Part shown: piece after piece, positions 1 to 5,330 of the stretch
Layout of the letters: every line of letters starts with the position of its first letter
How positions within the stretch are numbered: position 1 is the first letter of the stretch
Assembly: GCA_905373555.1 (NCBI GenBank)
Contig: CAJPTP010000085.1
Coordinates: 1-5,579 of the forward strand
DNA length: 5,579 bases
From: an uncultured Francisella sp.
Lineage (GTDB): Bacteria; Pseudomonadota; Gammaproteobacteria; Burkholderiales; Neisseriaceae
Direction: 5' to 3'
The notes under the pieces: model-generated
Databases searched by the model: none
What the model was told of the DNA's origin: nothing
What the model saw: only the letters and a program-made list of their open reading frames with translations
Translations under genes and position numbers: made by a program

Positions 1-1170
1 CGGCTCGTGCATCAGCTTGTTGGTCAACTGCACGGACAGGCGCTCCAACGCTTCCTCGGCCGGCACGCCCTTGGCCAGAAGCTTTTTGGCGCGGGCCAGA
101 ACGAGTTCGCGCCCCTCATCCGCTTGGGCCCTCAAGCTCACGATTAAGGGCACGGTCGCACGCGCGTTTTGCCAGTCCAAATATTCGCGCAGGCTTTGCT
201 CGACCAGCTTCTCTGCGTCCCGGGCCGCCGCTTTGCGCGACTCCATGCCCTCTTGCACAATCTCTCCGATGTCGTCGACCGTGTACAGATAAACGTCCCG
301 TAGATCCGCGACCTGCGGCTCGATGTCGCGCGGCACCGCCAAATCCAACAAAAACATCGGTCGATTGCGTCGTTTTTTCAGGGCGGTTTCGATCATGCCT
401 TTGCCCACCAAAGGCAATTGGCTGGCCGTGGAGGACACAACGACGTCGTGATCGGCGATGACGTCGGCCAGATCCGCGAGCCGAACGGGCGAAGCGCCCC
501 GCCCCAAAGACGAGCACAGCTCGCCCGCGCGCTCCAAGGTCCGGTTCGCGACCGTGATTCGCCTCGGACCTTTCGCCGCGAAATACACGGCCACCAGCTC
601 GATCATCTCCCCCGCGCCGACGAACAACACATTCAAACTCGATATGTCCGGAAATATTCGCTCGGCCATTTTGACCGAGGCCGCAGCCATGGATACGGAA
701 TGATTGCCCACCGACGTGTTGGATCGCACCTGCTTGGCCACGGCGAACGTGCGCTGGGTGAGCATGTTGAGCTCCGCCCCCATCGTTTTCGCATCGCGCG
801 CGGCGCGAACGGCGTCCTTCAGCTGACCCAAAATCTGCGGCTCGCCCAACACCATCGAATCCAACCCGCAGGACACCCGAAACATGTGGCGCACGGCGTC
901 GGCGCCGGCTTTTTCGTACAAATAGGGCTCGATCTCGCGCTCGGCCATGCCCTTGCTTTGGGACAGCCAACGCGACAGAGTCTCGGGAGAATCGCAACGG
1001 GCGTAAATCTCCGTGCGGTTGCACGTCGACAAAATCATCGCCTCGGCCACCCCGGCCGCGCTTTTCAAACCGACCAAGGCATCGCCCAGCGACGCTTGGG
1101 GAAATGCCAAGCTCTCGCGGGCCGACACGGGCGCGGTTTGGTGGTTCAAGCCTATCAAATTCAATTGCAT
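1..1170 (-). CDS. hemA: Glutamyl-tRNA reductase HemA (3' end cut by window edge)
   Basis: This cytoplasmic enzyme reduces glutamyl-tRNA(Glu) with NADPH to glutamate-1-semialdehyde, the first committed step of the C5 route to heme. The 390 visible codons begin MQLNLIGLNHQTAPVSARE, which aligns with the family N-terminus. The nucleophilic cysteine is C50 in STCNRTE (48-54). GLDSMVLGEPQILGQ (102-116) is the conserved segment of the catalytic domain, and GAGEM (185-189) is the glycine-rich turn of the NADPH-binding Rossmann domain, followed by VANRT. The helical C-terminal dimerisation domain begins but is cut by the left edge; the family is usually about 415-420 residues, so roughly 30 are missing. 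No in-frame start lies just upstream, and no Shine-Dalgarno sequence precedes the ATG (CAGCGCCAGAC-ATG). The start overlaps the end of a possible leader ORF (1161-1262). A terminator and promoter upstream separate it from the pilin genes. Identity is essentially certain. Confidence 0.97.
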   Translation of the reverse strand, partial: MQLNLIGLNHQTAPVSARESLAFPQASLGDALVGLKSAAGVAEAMILSTCNRTEIYARCDSPETLSRWLSQSKGMAEREIEPYLYEKAGADAVRHMFRVSCGLDSMVLGEPQILGQLKDAVRAARDAKTMGAELNMLTQRTFAVAKQVRSNTSVGNHSVSMAAASVKMAERIFPDISSLNVLFVGAGEMIELVAVYFAAKGPRRITVANRTLERAGELCSSLGRGASPVRLADLADVIADHDVVVSSTASQLPLVGKGMIETALKKRRNRPMFLLDLAVPRDIEPQVADLRDVYLYTVDDIGEIVQEGMESRKAAARDAEKLVEQSLREYLDWQNARATVPLIVSLRAQADEGRELVLARAKKLLAKGVPAEEALERLSVQLTNKLMHEP

Positions 1171-1262
1171 GTCTGGCGCTGAGAGATCAATCCGGCGCCC
1201 GGACGCATCGCATCGGCGATCGCCCCGGCGCAAAGAGCCCGAACCGCTTTCGGATCGAGCAT
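1161..1262 (-). CDS. Possible 33-residue leader ORF overlapping the hemA start
   Basis: An ATG at 1260-1262 opens a 33-codon frame (MLDPKAVRALCAGAIADAMR and so on to QRQTCN) whose TGA at 1161-1163 lies ten bases inside hemA, in a different frame. Since hemA has no visible Shine-Dalgarno sequence, ribosomes ending here could re-initiate at the hemA ATG (translational coupling). Against it: the ATG is preceded by a pyrimidine-rich stretch (TTTTTCTC) with no ribosome-binding site of its own, and short open frames are common in GC-rich DNA. The peptide resembles nothing I recognise. The geometry is seen in the sequence; the coupling role is inference. Confidence 0.22.
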   Translation of the reverse strand: MLDPKAVRALCAGAIADAMRPGAGLISQRQTCN

Positions 1263-1280
1263 GAGAAAAACTTGATGCGA

Positions 1281-1300
1281 GCGCGCCCGACCCGGCGCGC
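1281..1300 (-). promoter_or_regulatory. Hairpin in the hemA leader
   Basis: A perfect 7-bp inverted repeat (GCGCGCC / GGCGCGC) with a 6-nt loop lies about 110 bases upstream of the hemA ATG, inside the inferred transcript. On the minus strand a run of five T follows ten bases later (1266-1270), just before the start of the possible leader ORF. The gap between stem and T run is too long for a standard intrinsic terminator, so a role in attenuation or RNA stability is only a guess. Confidence 0.35.
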
Positions 1301-1352
1301 CCCAAACGCCGCCCGAAGACTGCGTCCCAAGGCGGGTTTGCCGTTGCCGGGC

Positions 1353-1358
1353 ATTATA
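1353..1358 (-). promoter_or_regulatory. Putative sigma70 -10 box for hemA
   Basis: The minus strand reads GGATATATAATGCCC, with an exact TATAAT hexamer. It lies downstream of the pilin terminator and upstream of hemA, where a hemA promoter is expected. At 16-18 bp spacing the -35 position holds only GC-rich hexamers unlike TTGACA, and there is no extended -10 TG, so an activator may be needed or the site may be weak. The transcript would start near 1345, giving a leader of about 175 nt. Confidence 0.5.
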
Positions 1359-1427
1359 TATCCGCTTCAAATCGGCCGAGGGTTTGGCAATTCAAGAAGG
1401 CCGGCTCAGCCGAGAATCGGGGGCAAG

Positions 1428-1449
1428 AAAAACCGCCCATGACGGGCGG
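1428..1449 (-). terminator. Rho-independent terminator after pilE
   Basis: On the minus strand CCGCCC-GTCAT-GGGCGG is followed directly by TTTTT (1428-1432): a perfect 6-bp GC stem, 5-nt loop and U tract. It begins 65 bases after the pilE stop. The other orientation has no T run, so it acts only on minus-strand transcription. It marks the end of the minor-pilin transcript and separates it from hemA. Confidence 0.88.
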
Positions 1450-1514
1450 CGTTGACAATTGGGTGGGCCGGGAAACCAAGCCGAACCTGACGCGCAAGAA
1501 GAACCTGGAGTCGG

Positions 1515-2021
1515 TCACCAACAATCGGCGCTGGTGTCGGGCTTCCCCGCTCCGCTGGAAAGCTTCATGTTGACGGAGTTGACCGACATTTCGGCGCACA
1601 GCGGATCTTTTTTGACCTGAGTATCTTTGGCGGTTGCGGTGATCTTGTAGCTGTTTCTTTCCACCTCGACCGCAATCGAGTAATACTCGGTGGGCAAATC
1701 GCTCGGTGAAATCAAACCCTTGCTGACAATCTCATCGTCCGTCGCCTTGTTGACCGTGCATGCGCTGTCGCCGCTCAACTGGCCGCCCAAAGCCACGCAA
1801 AAATCGTGGTTGACGGAATGCGATTTTTCCAACCCCATCTTGATGTCGAGCATGGCCGACTGGGCGGTGCTGCGGTGGCCTTTGGCCAAATAGCGCGAAT
1901 AATTCGGGATGGCGATGGCCGCCAACACGCCGATAATGGCCAAAGTCACCATCAATTCGAGCAAATTGAATCCCTTTTGCCGATTTTGCCGCGAAGGCAA
2001 TGTTCTGTATTGGCTGATCAT
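1515..2021 (-). CDS. pilE: Type IV minor pilin, PilE-like
   Basis: This is a minor pilin expected to be matured by PilD and assembled into the type IV pilus tip/priming complex at the inner membrane. From the ATG at 2021 it has 168 residues: a 17-residue basic leader, then the class III signal G17|FNLLELMVTLAIIGVLAAIA with cleavage after G17 and the conserved Glu5 (E22). The hydrophobic N-terminal helix is followed by a soluble domain with four cysteines (C75, C88, C142, C167), likely forming two disulfides. The protein ends in DCW, as PilE/ComE-type pilins often do. The start is uncertain. The ATG at 2021 has AAAGGG eight bases upstream and gives a normal leader; an in-frame ATG at 2087 has a stronger AGGGGAGG four bases upstream but gives a 39-residue leader. 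Its place, last before a terminator and downstream of pilX, matches the usual cluster order. Major pilin is a less likely alternative. Confidence 0.92.
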   Translation of the reverse strand: MISQYRTLPSRQNRQKGFNLLELMVTLAIIGVLAAIAIPNYSRYLAKGHRSTAQSAMLDIKMGLEKSHSVNHDFCVALGGQLSGDSACTVNKATDDEIVSKGLISPSDLPTEYYSIAVEVERNSYKITATAKDTQVKKDPLCAEMSVNSVNMKLSSGAGKPDTSADCW

Positions 2022-2066
2022 TTTGTCTGCCCTTTCGGTTTGGCGCGGACGGGGCGCAGAACCGTT

Positions 2067-2082
2067 CGGCTCCGCAGAGCCG
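2067..2082 (-). promoter_or_regulatory. Small hairpin between the two possible pilE starts
   Basis: CGGCTC-CGCA-GAGCCG is a perfect 6-bp stem with a tetraloop, placed just after the upstream in-frame ATG at 2085-2087 and 46 bases before the ATG at 2019-2021. It could influence which start is used. The role is inferred; the structure is seen. Confidence 0.3.
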
Positions 2083-2187
2083 CCCATCGCGCCTCCCCTT
2101 CATTCCGGCGGCTTCCGGCTCCAATCCGGATGCATGGTTTCCAAGCCCGCCGCCTCGACGGCGAGTATTCTTCAGCGCAGGGTGATA

Positions 2188-2212
2188 AGGGCGAAAAACG
2201 AGCCTTCGCCCT
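2188..2212 (-). repeat. Inverted repeat just after pilX
   Basis: AGGGCGAA and TTCGCCCT form a perfect 8-bp stem with a 9-nt loop, starting seven bases after the pilX stop. On the minus strand the stem is followed by TATCACC, not a T run, so it is not a standard terminator. It may protect the upstream transcript's 3' end or lower pilE expression relative to pilX. Confidence 0.45.
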
Positions 2213-2219
2213 CAAGCGC

Positions 2220-3470
2220 TTACAGGCTCACCACCTCCTGAACCATGGCATGAACCTGCTCGCCTTTTGTTGTTTGCCCTTTGCCAAACCCCATGGCGGT
2301 GATGCGGAATAAAGTCGTGCCTCTCAAGCTGGGTTGGCCTTCTTTCAGTGTCCAGACGCCTTGTTCGATCGCCAACGCCCCGTCCACACCCTGAACCAGG
2401 CCGTTCGCTTCATCCTCCTCCGCTTTCGTGGCGGGGCGCTCCGTCCCGGCCTCGCCCGGAGGGATCATCTCGATATAGTAAAGAGGTTTGGGAATGCCCA
2501 AGCCGTCATCCCAAGGCGCGCCCGTGAAATCCCCGTACTGCGCCGTTTTGTAAGGGGCGCCGTCGCATTGGGCGGCGCTGCCCAAATTCGGTTTCACGGC
2601 TCCCCAATTCATGAAGTACCAAATTTCTTTTCCGGAGTCTTTGCTGCACTTGAGCAACTTGGAGTAGGCCGTGTTTTTGAAATTGTAGGACACGCCCGTG
2701 TTTGGGTTGCTTTCGCGCCCGTTCTTGCCGGGCTCCCCGTCATCGGCGATGTAAAATCCGTTGTCCTCCAACTCCAACACTTTGCTCTCATTGGGCGCGG
2801 CGGTTGGCGGGAAAGCTGTGTTTTTGGCCATGGTCATCAGCTCATAGTGATTGGGGCGGGGAATGGCGCCCGTGTTCCAAACGCCCGTGTCGTCCCAATG
2901 CGGCATCTTTTGCAAAGCTTGCGACCACAGCAAGGTGTTCGGCCCCCCGACGCGCAGATCGAACGAGCACGACTTGAAAGGCTTGTTGCCGTAGTAATCC
3001 AGCGCGCCCTTGTCGCCGCCCGTGGCATTTTGGGGGGGAGGATCCATGGGGGTCGGCGGAAAATGCTTCGGCCAAGCGAACAAGTTGTTCCAAAGGCTTT
3101 CGCAATCGTAAGGGCGGGTGTACTGCGGGTTGACCTTCTTCAAGGTGACGCCGTATGCATTCTTGATCTGCGCAAGCTTGGGCATGCCGTTTAAGTCGTA
3201 GATGTTTTTTCCATCCCACGTCAGGCCCATGATGTTCAGCTCGGCGTCGCGCAAAGCCATCTCCGCATACTGCAAAGCGAGATCCTGATCGCTTTTCGCG
3301 CCCGCCTCGCGACTGCCCGCCACGCCGGTCGTCAACAGATAAGCCATCACCATGCCAAGGATGATCAAGAACATGAACACCATCAGCAACACGTAACCGC
3401 GCTGGCTTTGCGCGGGGCGCCTCTGAAACCACGCGGCGCTGGGGCGCCGACTCGCCAATTTAGCCTTCAT
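2220..3470 (-). CDS. pilX: Type IV minor pilin, PilX-like, enlarged
   Basis: This is a probable PilX minor pilin, a part of the tip/priming complex. Of 416 residues, a 25-residue basic leader precedes G25|YVLLMVFMFLIILGMVMAYLL, a class III signal and membrane helix. After it comes SREAGAKSDQDLALQYAEMA, then LRDAE (73-77), the signature of the PilX N-terminal family. Near the end, LYYIEM (330-335) and FRITAMGFG (388-396) match the usual PilX C-terminal strands. The residue at position 5 of the mature protein is Met (M30), not the usual Glu. Family members are commonly about 150-220 residues; here about 200 extra residues lie between these ends, rich in Asn, Gly, Pro and Trp, with a proline cluster at 138-146 and four cysteines (C123, C168, C275, C302). 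The start is supported by GGAGG at 3480-3484, nine bases upstream. It follows pilW after a 248-bp gap. Confidence 0.9.
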   Translation of the reverse strand: MKAKLASRRPSAAWFQRRPAQSQRGYVLLMVFMFLIILGMVMAYLLTTGVAGSREAGAKSDQDLALQYAEMALRDAELNIMGLTWDGKNIYDLNGMPKLAQIKNAYGVTLKKVNPQYTRPYDCESLWNNLFAWPKHFPPTPMDPPPQNATGGDKGALDYYGNKPFKSCSFDLRVGGPNTLLWSQALQKMPHWDDTGVWNTGAIPRPNHYELMTMAKNTAFPPTAAPNESKVLELEDNGFYIADDGEPGKNGRESNPNTGVSYNFKNTAYSKLLKCSKDSGKEIWYFMNWGAVKPNLGSAAQCDGAPYKTAQYGDFTGAPWDDGLGIPKPLYYIEMIPPGEAGTERPATKAEEDEANGLVQGVDGALAIEQGVWTLKEGQPSLRGTTLFRITAMGFGKGQTTKGEQVHAMVQEVVSL

Positions 3471-3718
3471 GATTCATTTCCTCCGCCCGGGGCCTCAAAA
3501 ACAACTCAAAGCGACGCCTCGCCTTCCGAGCATTTAAACCCGCTCGGCCCAAGCGCGCCCGCGAGCGCATCTGATCACATTTCCAAAACGCGCCGCAAGG
3601 CCATCGCCCGGCGGCGGCAGCCATCCGCCGCCGACGCCCGCGCCGCTCAAACAAAACCTCTCGCCGCCCCAAAAGGCCAACGCGGCTTGCGCGCGGCGCG
3701 GCGCCTTCGACAACTCCA
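3471..3718. other. pilW-pilX intergenic region (248 bp)
   Basis: PilW and PilX genes usually abut or overlap, so this gap is unusual. It contains a possible small ORF that starts on the pilW stop, a 7-bp hairpin at 3612-3633 (CGGCGGC / GCCGCCG, 8-nt loop), a 6-bp hairpin at 3526-3547 (CCGAGC / GCTCGG, 10-nt loop), and the pilX ribosome-binding site. Neither hairpin is followed directly by a T run on the minus strand. I see no convincing promoter. Confidence 0.6.
3480..3484 (-). promoter_or_regulatory. Strong ribosome-binding site of pilX
   Basis: The minus strand reads GGAGGAAATGAATCATG. GGAGG is nine bases before the pilX ATG at 3468-3470 and fixes that start. An out-of-frame ATG between them opens only a five-codon frame (MNHEG). 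Confidence 0.75.
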
Positions 3719-3722
3719 TCAT
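3534..3722 (-). CDS. Possible small ORF coupled to pilW
   Basis: A 62-codon frame starts at an ATG that overlaps the pilW TGA as ATGA, the usual arrangement of coupled genes, and ends 63 bases before pilX. The product would begin MMELSKAPRRAQAALAFWGG and is rich in Gly, Ala and Arg, with two cysteines, no signal peptide and no clear membrane segment. I do not recognise it. Such frames occur by chance in GC-rich DNA, and it could also be a decayed remnant of a longer gene. Only the overlap and its location in an unusual gap favour it. Confidence 0.2.
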   Translation of the reverse strand: MMELSKAPRRAQAALAFWGGERFCLSGAGVGGGWLPPPGDGLAARFGNVIRCARGRAWAERV

Positions 3723-5287
3723 TCGCCCACCAAAGAGGCGGGTGTGGCATAAACCAAATTGGGAAGCGTGAACGTCCGCACAAATCTTCTGTAGTATTTT
3801 TGATCGCCGTTTTGTCTCGGTTTAGTCTGGTACAGACGCGTGTTTTGATCGATCCGGCAGGTGGGCAGCGTCGGCTGTCCCTTGACCAAATCGACGTCGC
3901 GGCTGTTGTCTGCGCCAAAGTCGGCAACCACCATGCACACCTCGACGGCCGTCACAAAATTCCAGCGATCCATCTGCCCGCCCATGGTGGTTGGGATTTT
4001 CGCAACGTCGGAAATGTGTTCCCTCTCTTTGGCGTAAGTGTAGGTCACGGCTTTGCTGGGATCGTTCGGATCTTTGGGATCGTAGGTGACGCTCGTGGCG
4101 CCCGCATCCAGCATGCCCTTCAGCGCGGCGCTCAAACTTGACCGCTCAACGACGTCGGCCGTCAAATAAGACGTGGCTCTGTTGCCGCTGGGCGCGACCA
4201 CGTTTTTCTCGAACCTATAGGCCGCCGAACCCGGAACCCTCCAATCATCAACGCGCTTGAAGGAAGGAACGGTCATTTGGTAGCGCAAGGAGAAATCGTC
4301 GACGTTGGGGGAAATCAGGCTCCATTTCCCGTCGCCGTAGGAACCGCGGCACTCAACGCCTCTGCCCGGAACGAATCGATATTGATTGACCAAAAAATTT
4401 TCGCCATCGGGAGCTTGATTGCCTTGGCAGTCATAACCCGCGCCCGTGAACTGGTTGATCTTGCTCGGCAAGCTTCCGGGAGCCGAACTCGGCCTTTGCG
4501 CTTGGCCGGATTTGACTTGGTAGGCCACCTGCAGCGACGAGCCCTGTCCGGACGAGCACGACTGAGCTTGGACGCCGCTAAGCATTTCTTTCGGGCCGAC
4601 GGCGAAATCGCCTTGTTCGCACCCCATGATCGGCAGCATCGTGTCAATCGCCCCAGGAGCCCCCGCTCCGCCGACGCCTTTGTTGACTCTGCGCACAATC
4701 TGCATCGGCGAAAGAACCCGGCCTCTGTATGTCCCGGGAAAATCGGCCTTCATGGCGTTGGCGTCGGCGTAGCCGTAGCGCAGAAACTCGCCCGGGGCGA
4801 ACGTGAACGCGCCGGCGCCCGTATTGCCCGAAGGCGAACCGCCCGGGTTTCCTCCCGGGGTTCCGCCCGGAGTTCCGCCCGGGGAGCCGCCCGAGGAACC
4901 GCCCGCGACGTCGGGAACGTTATCTCCCATCAAGTAATAGGGATTGCGCGAAACCGCGACATCCATCAGGGTTTTGGTGGCGCTGGAGTCGTTCAGCAAA
5001 AGAGCCGAGACGCGAAGCTCATCGTTTTGGCACACAGAATCGTTGCCCGCGGCGCAACCGATCAGATCGACATAGCCCGCGTTGCCGAACTCATCCGCCA
5101 AAACCGTCATGGCGTCGTTGCCTTGAACGTCGACGCTGCTCATTTCTTTGATGCGCGAGCTCGCCCGCGTGGCCGTGATAAACATCATCGACACGCCCAA
5201 CAGCAAGATCAAGCCCAACGACATCGCCACCATCATCTCGACCAAAGTGAAACCGCGCTCTTGGCCGACTCGACGCAGGTTATTCAT
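3719..5287 (-). CDS. pilW: Type IV minor pilin, PilW-like, enlarged with GGxP linker
   Basis: This is a probable PilW minor pilin that joins PilV, PilX and PilE in the pilus priming/tip complex. With the ATG at 5287 it has 522 residues: a 12-residue basic leader, G12|FTLVEMMVAMSLGLILLLG with cleavage after G12 and Glu5 at E17, then a membrane helix to about residue 40. The stretch VLADEFGNAGYVDLIGC (62-78) fits the PilW family pattern, with C78 and C86 a likely disulfide. Residues 129-152 are six GGxP/S tetrapeptides, then come several hundred residues of soluble domain, ending in RRFVRTFTLPNLVY, like the PilW C-terminal strand. The family is usually about 330-390 residues. An ATG two codons upstream (5293) also exists, but GGGAG at 5294-5298 is directly adjacent to it and six bases from the ATG at 5287, so 5287 is preferred. 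It follows pilV after 43 bases. Confidence 0.92.
   Translation of the reverse strand: MNNLRRVGQERGFTLVEMMVAMSLGLILLLGVSMMFITATRASSRIKEMSSVDVQGNDAMTVLADEFGNAGYVDLIGCAAGNDSVCQNDELRVSALLLNDSSATKTLMDVAVSRNPYYLMGDNVPDVAGGSSGGSPGGTPGGTPGGNPGGSPSGNTGAGAFTFAPGEFLRYGYADANAMKADFPGTYRGRVLSPMQIVRRVNKGVGGAGAPGAIDTMLPIMGCEQGDFAVGPKEMLSGVQAQSCSSGQGSSLQVAYQVKSGQAQRPSSAPGSLPSKINQFTGAGYDCQGNQAPDGENFLVNQYRFVPGRGVECRGSYGDGKWSLISPNVDDFSLRYQMTVPSFKRVDDWRVPGSAAYRFEKNVVAPSGNRATSYLTADVVERSSLSAALKGMLDAGATSVTYDPKDPNDPSKAVTYTYAKEREHISDVAKIPTTMGGQMDRWNFVTAVEVCMVVADFGADNSRDVDLVKGQPTLPTCRIDQNTRLYQTKPRQNGDQKYYRRFVRTFTLPNLVYATPASLVGE
4833..4904 (-). repeat. Six-copy 12-bp tandem repeat in pilW encoding GGxP units
   Basis: Six imperfect 12-bp units in direct succession encode GGSS, GGSP, GGTP, GGTP, GGNP and GGSP on the minus strand, forming a flexible Gly/Pro linker. 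Because the unit is a multiple of three, copy-number change would alter linker length without a frameshift. It sits between the N-terminal part and the main soluble domain of PilW. Confidence 0.9.
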
Positions 5288-5293
5288 CACCAT

Positions 5294-5298
5294 CTCCC
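5294..5298 (-). promoter_or_regulatory. Ribosome-binding site of pilW
   Basis: GGGAG on the minus strand lies six bases before the ATG at 5285-5287 and touches the alternative ATG at 5291-5293. The spacing favours the downstream start by two codons. Confidence 0.6.
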
Positions 5299-5330
5299 AT
5301 CCCCGCAGCGCAAAGCGCGCGAAGACCCAA

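Larger units (their letters stand above)
1171..1514. other. pilE-hemA intergenic region (344 bp)
   Basis: This gene-free stretch holds, in transcription order, 65 bases of pilE 3' untranslated sequence, the intrinsic terminator at 1428-1449, the TATAAT box at 1353-1358, the GC hairpin at 1281-1300, and the possible leader ORF that runs into hemA. I see no tRNA, repeat array or plus-strand gene. A TTGACA on the plus strand at 1452-1457 has no -10 partner. Confidence 0.7.

Noticed and set aside
116..1024. Minus-strand open frame of 302 codons in another frame over hemA
   Set aside because: HemA motifs in the correct frame are unambiguous; this frame gives an Arg/Gly-rich product with no family resemblance.
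418..1182. Plus-strand open frame of 254 codons opposite hemA
   Set aside because: It is an antisense shadow of hemA with no domain or ribosome-binding site.
1215..1224. GGCGATCGCC palindrome resembling the cyanobacterial HIP1 octamer
   Set aside because: I noted it only here; a short palindrome in GC-rich DNA is expected by chance, and the genes do not look cyanobacterial.
1452..1457. TTGACA on the plus strand as a -35 box
   Set aside because: No -10 hexamer lies 15-19 bases downstream, and no plus-strand gene follows.
2334..3194. Plus-strand open frame of 286 codons opposite pilX
   Set aside because: It is antisense to a pilX with a strong ribosome-binding site and family motifs; no recognisable protein features.
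3570..3590. TGTGATCAGATGC in the pilW-pilX gap as a CRP/Vfr-type site
   Set aside because: Only the left half matches TGTGA; the right half does not match TCACA.
3460..3927. Minus-strand open frame of 155 codons across the pilW end and the gap to pilX
   Set aside because: Its first half is out of frame with pilW, and the product is Arg-rich with no recognisable feature.
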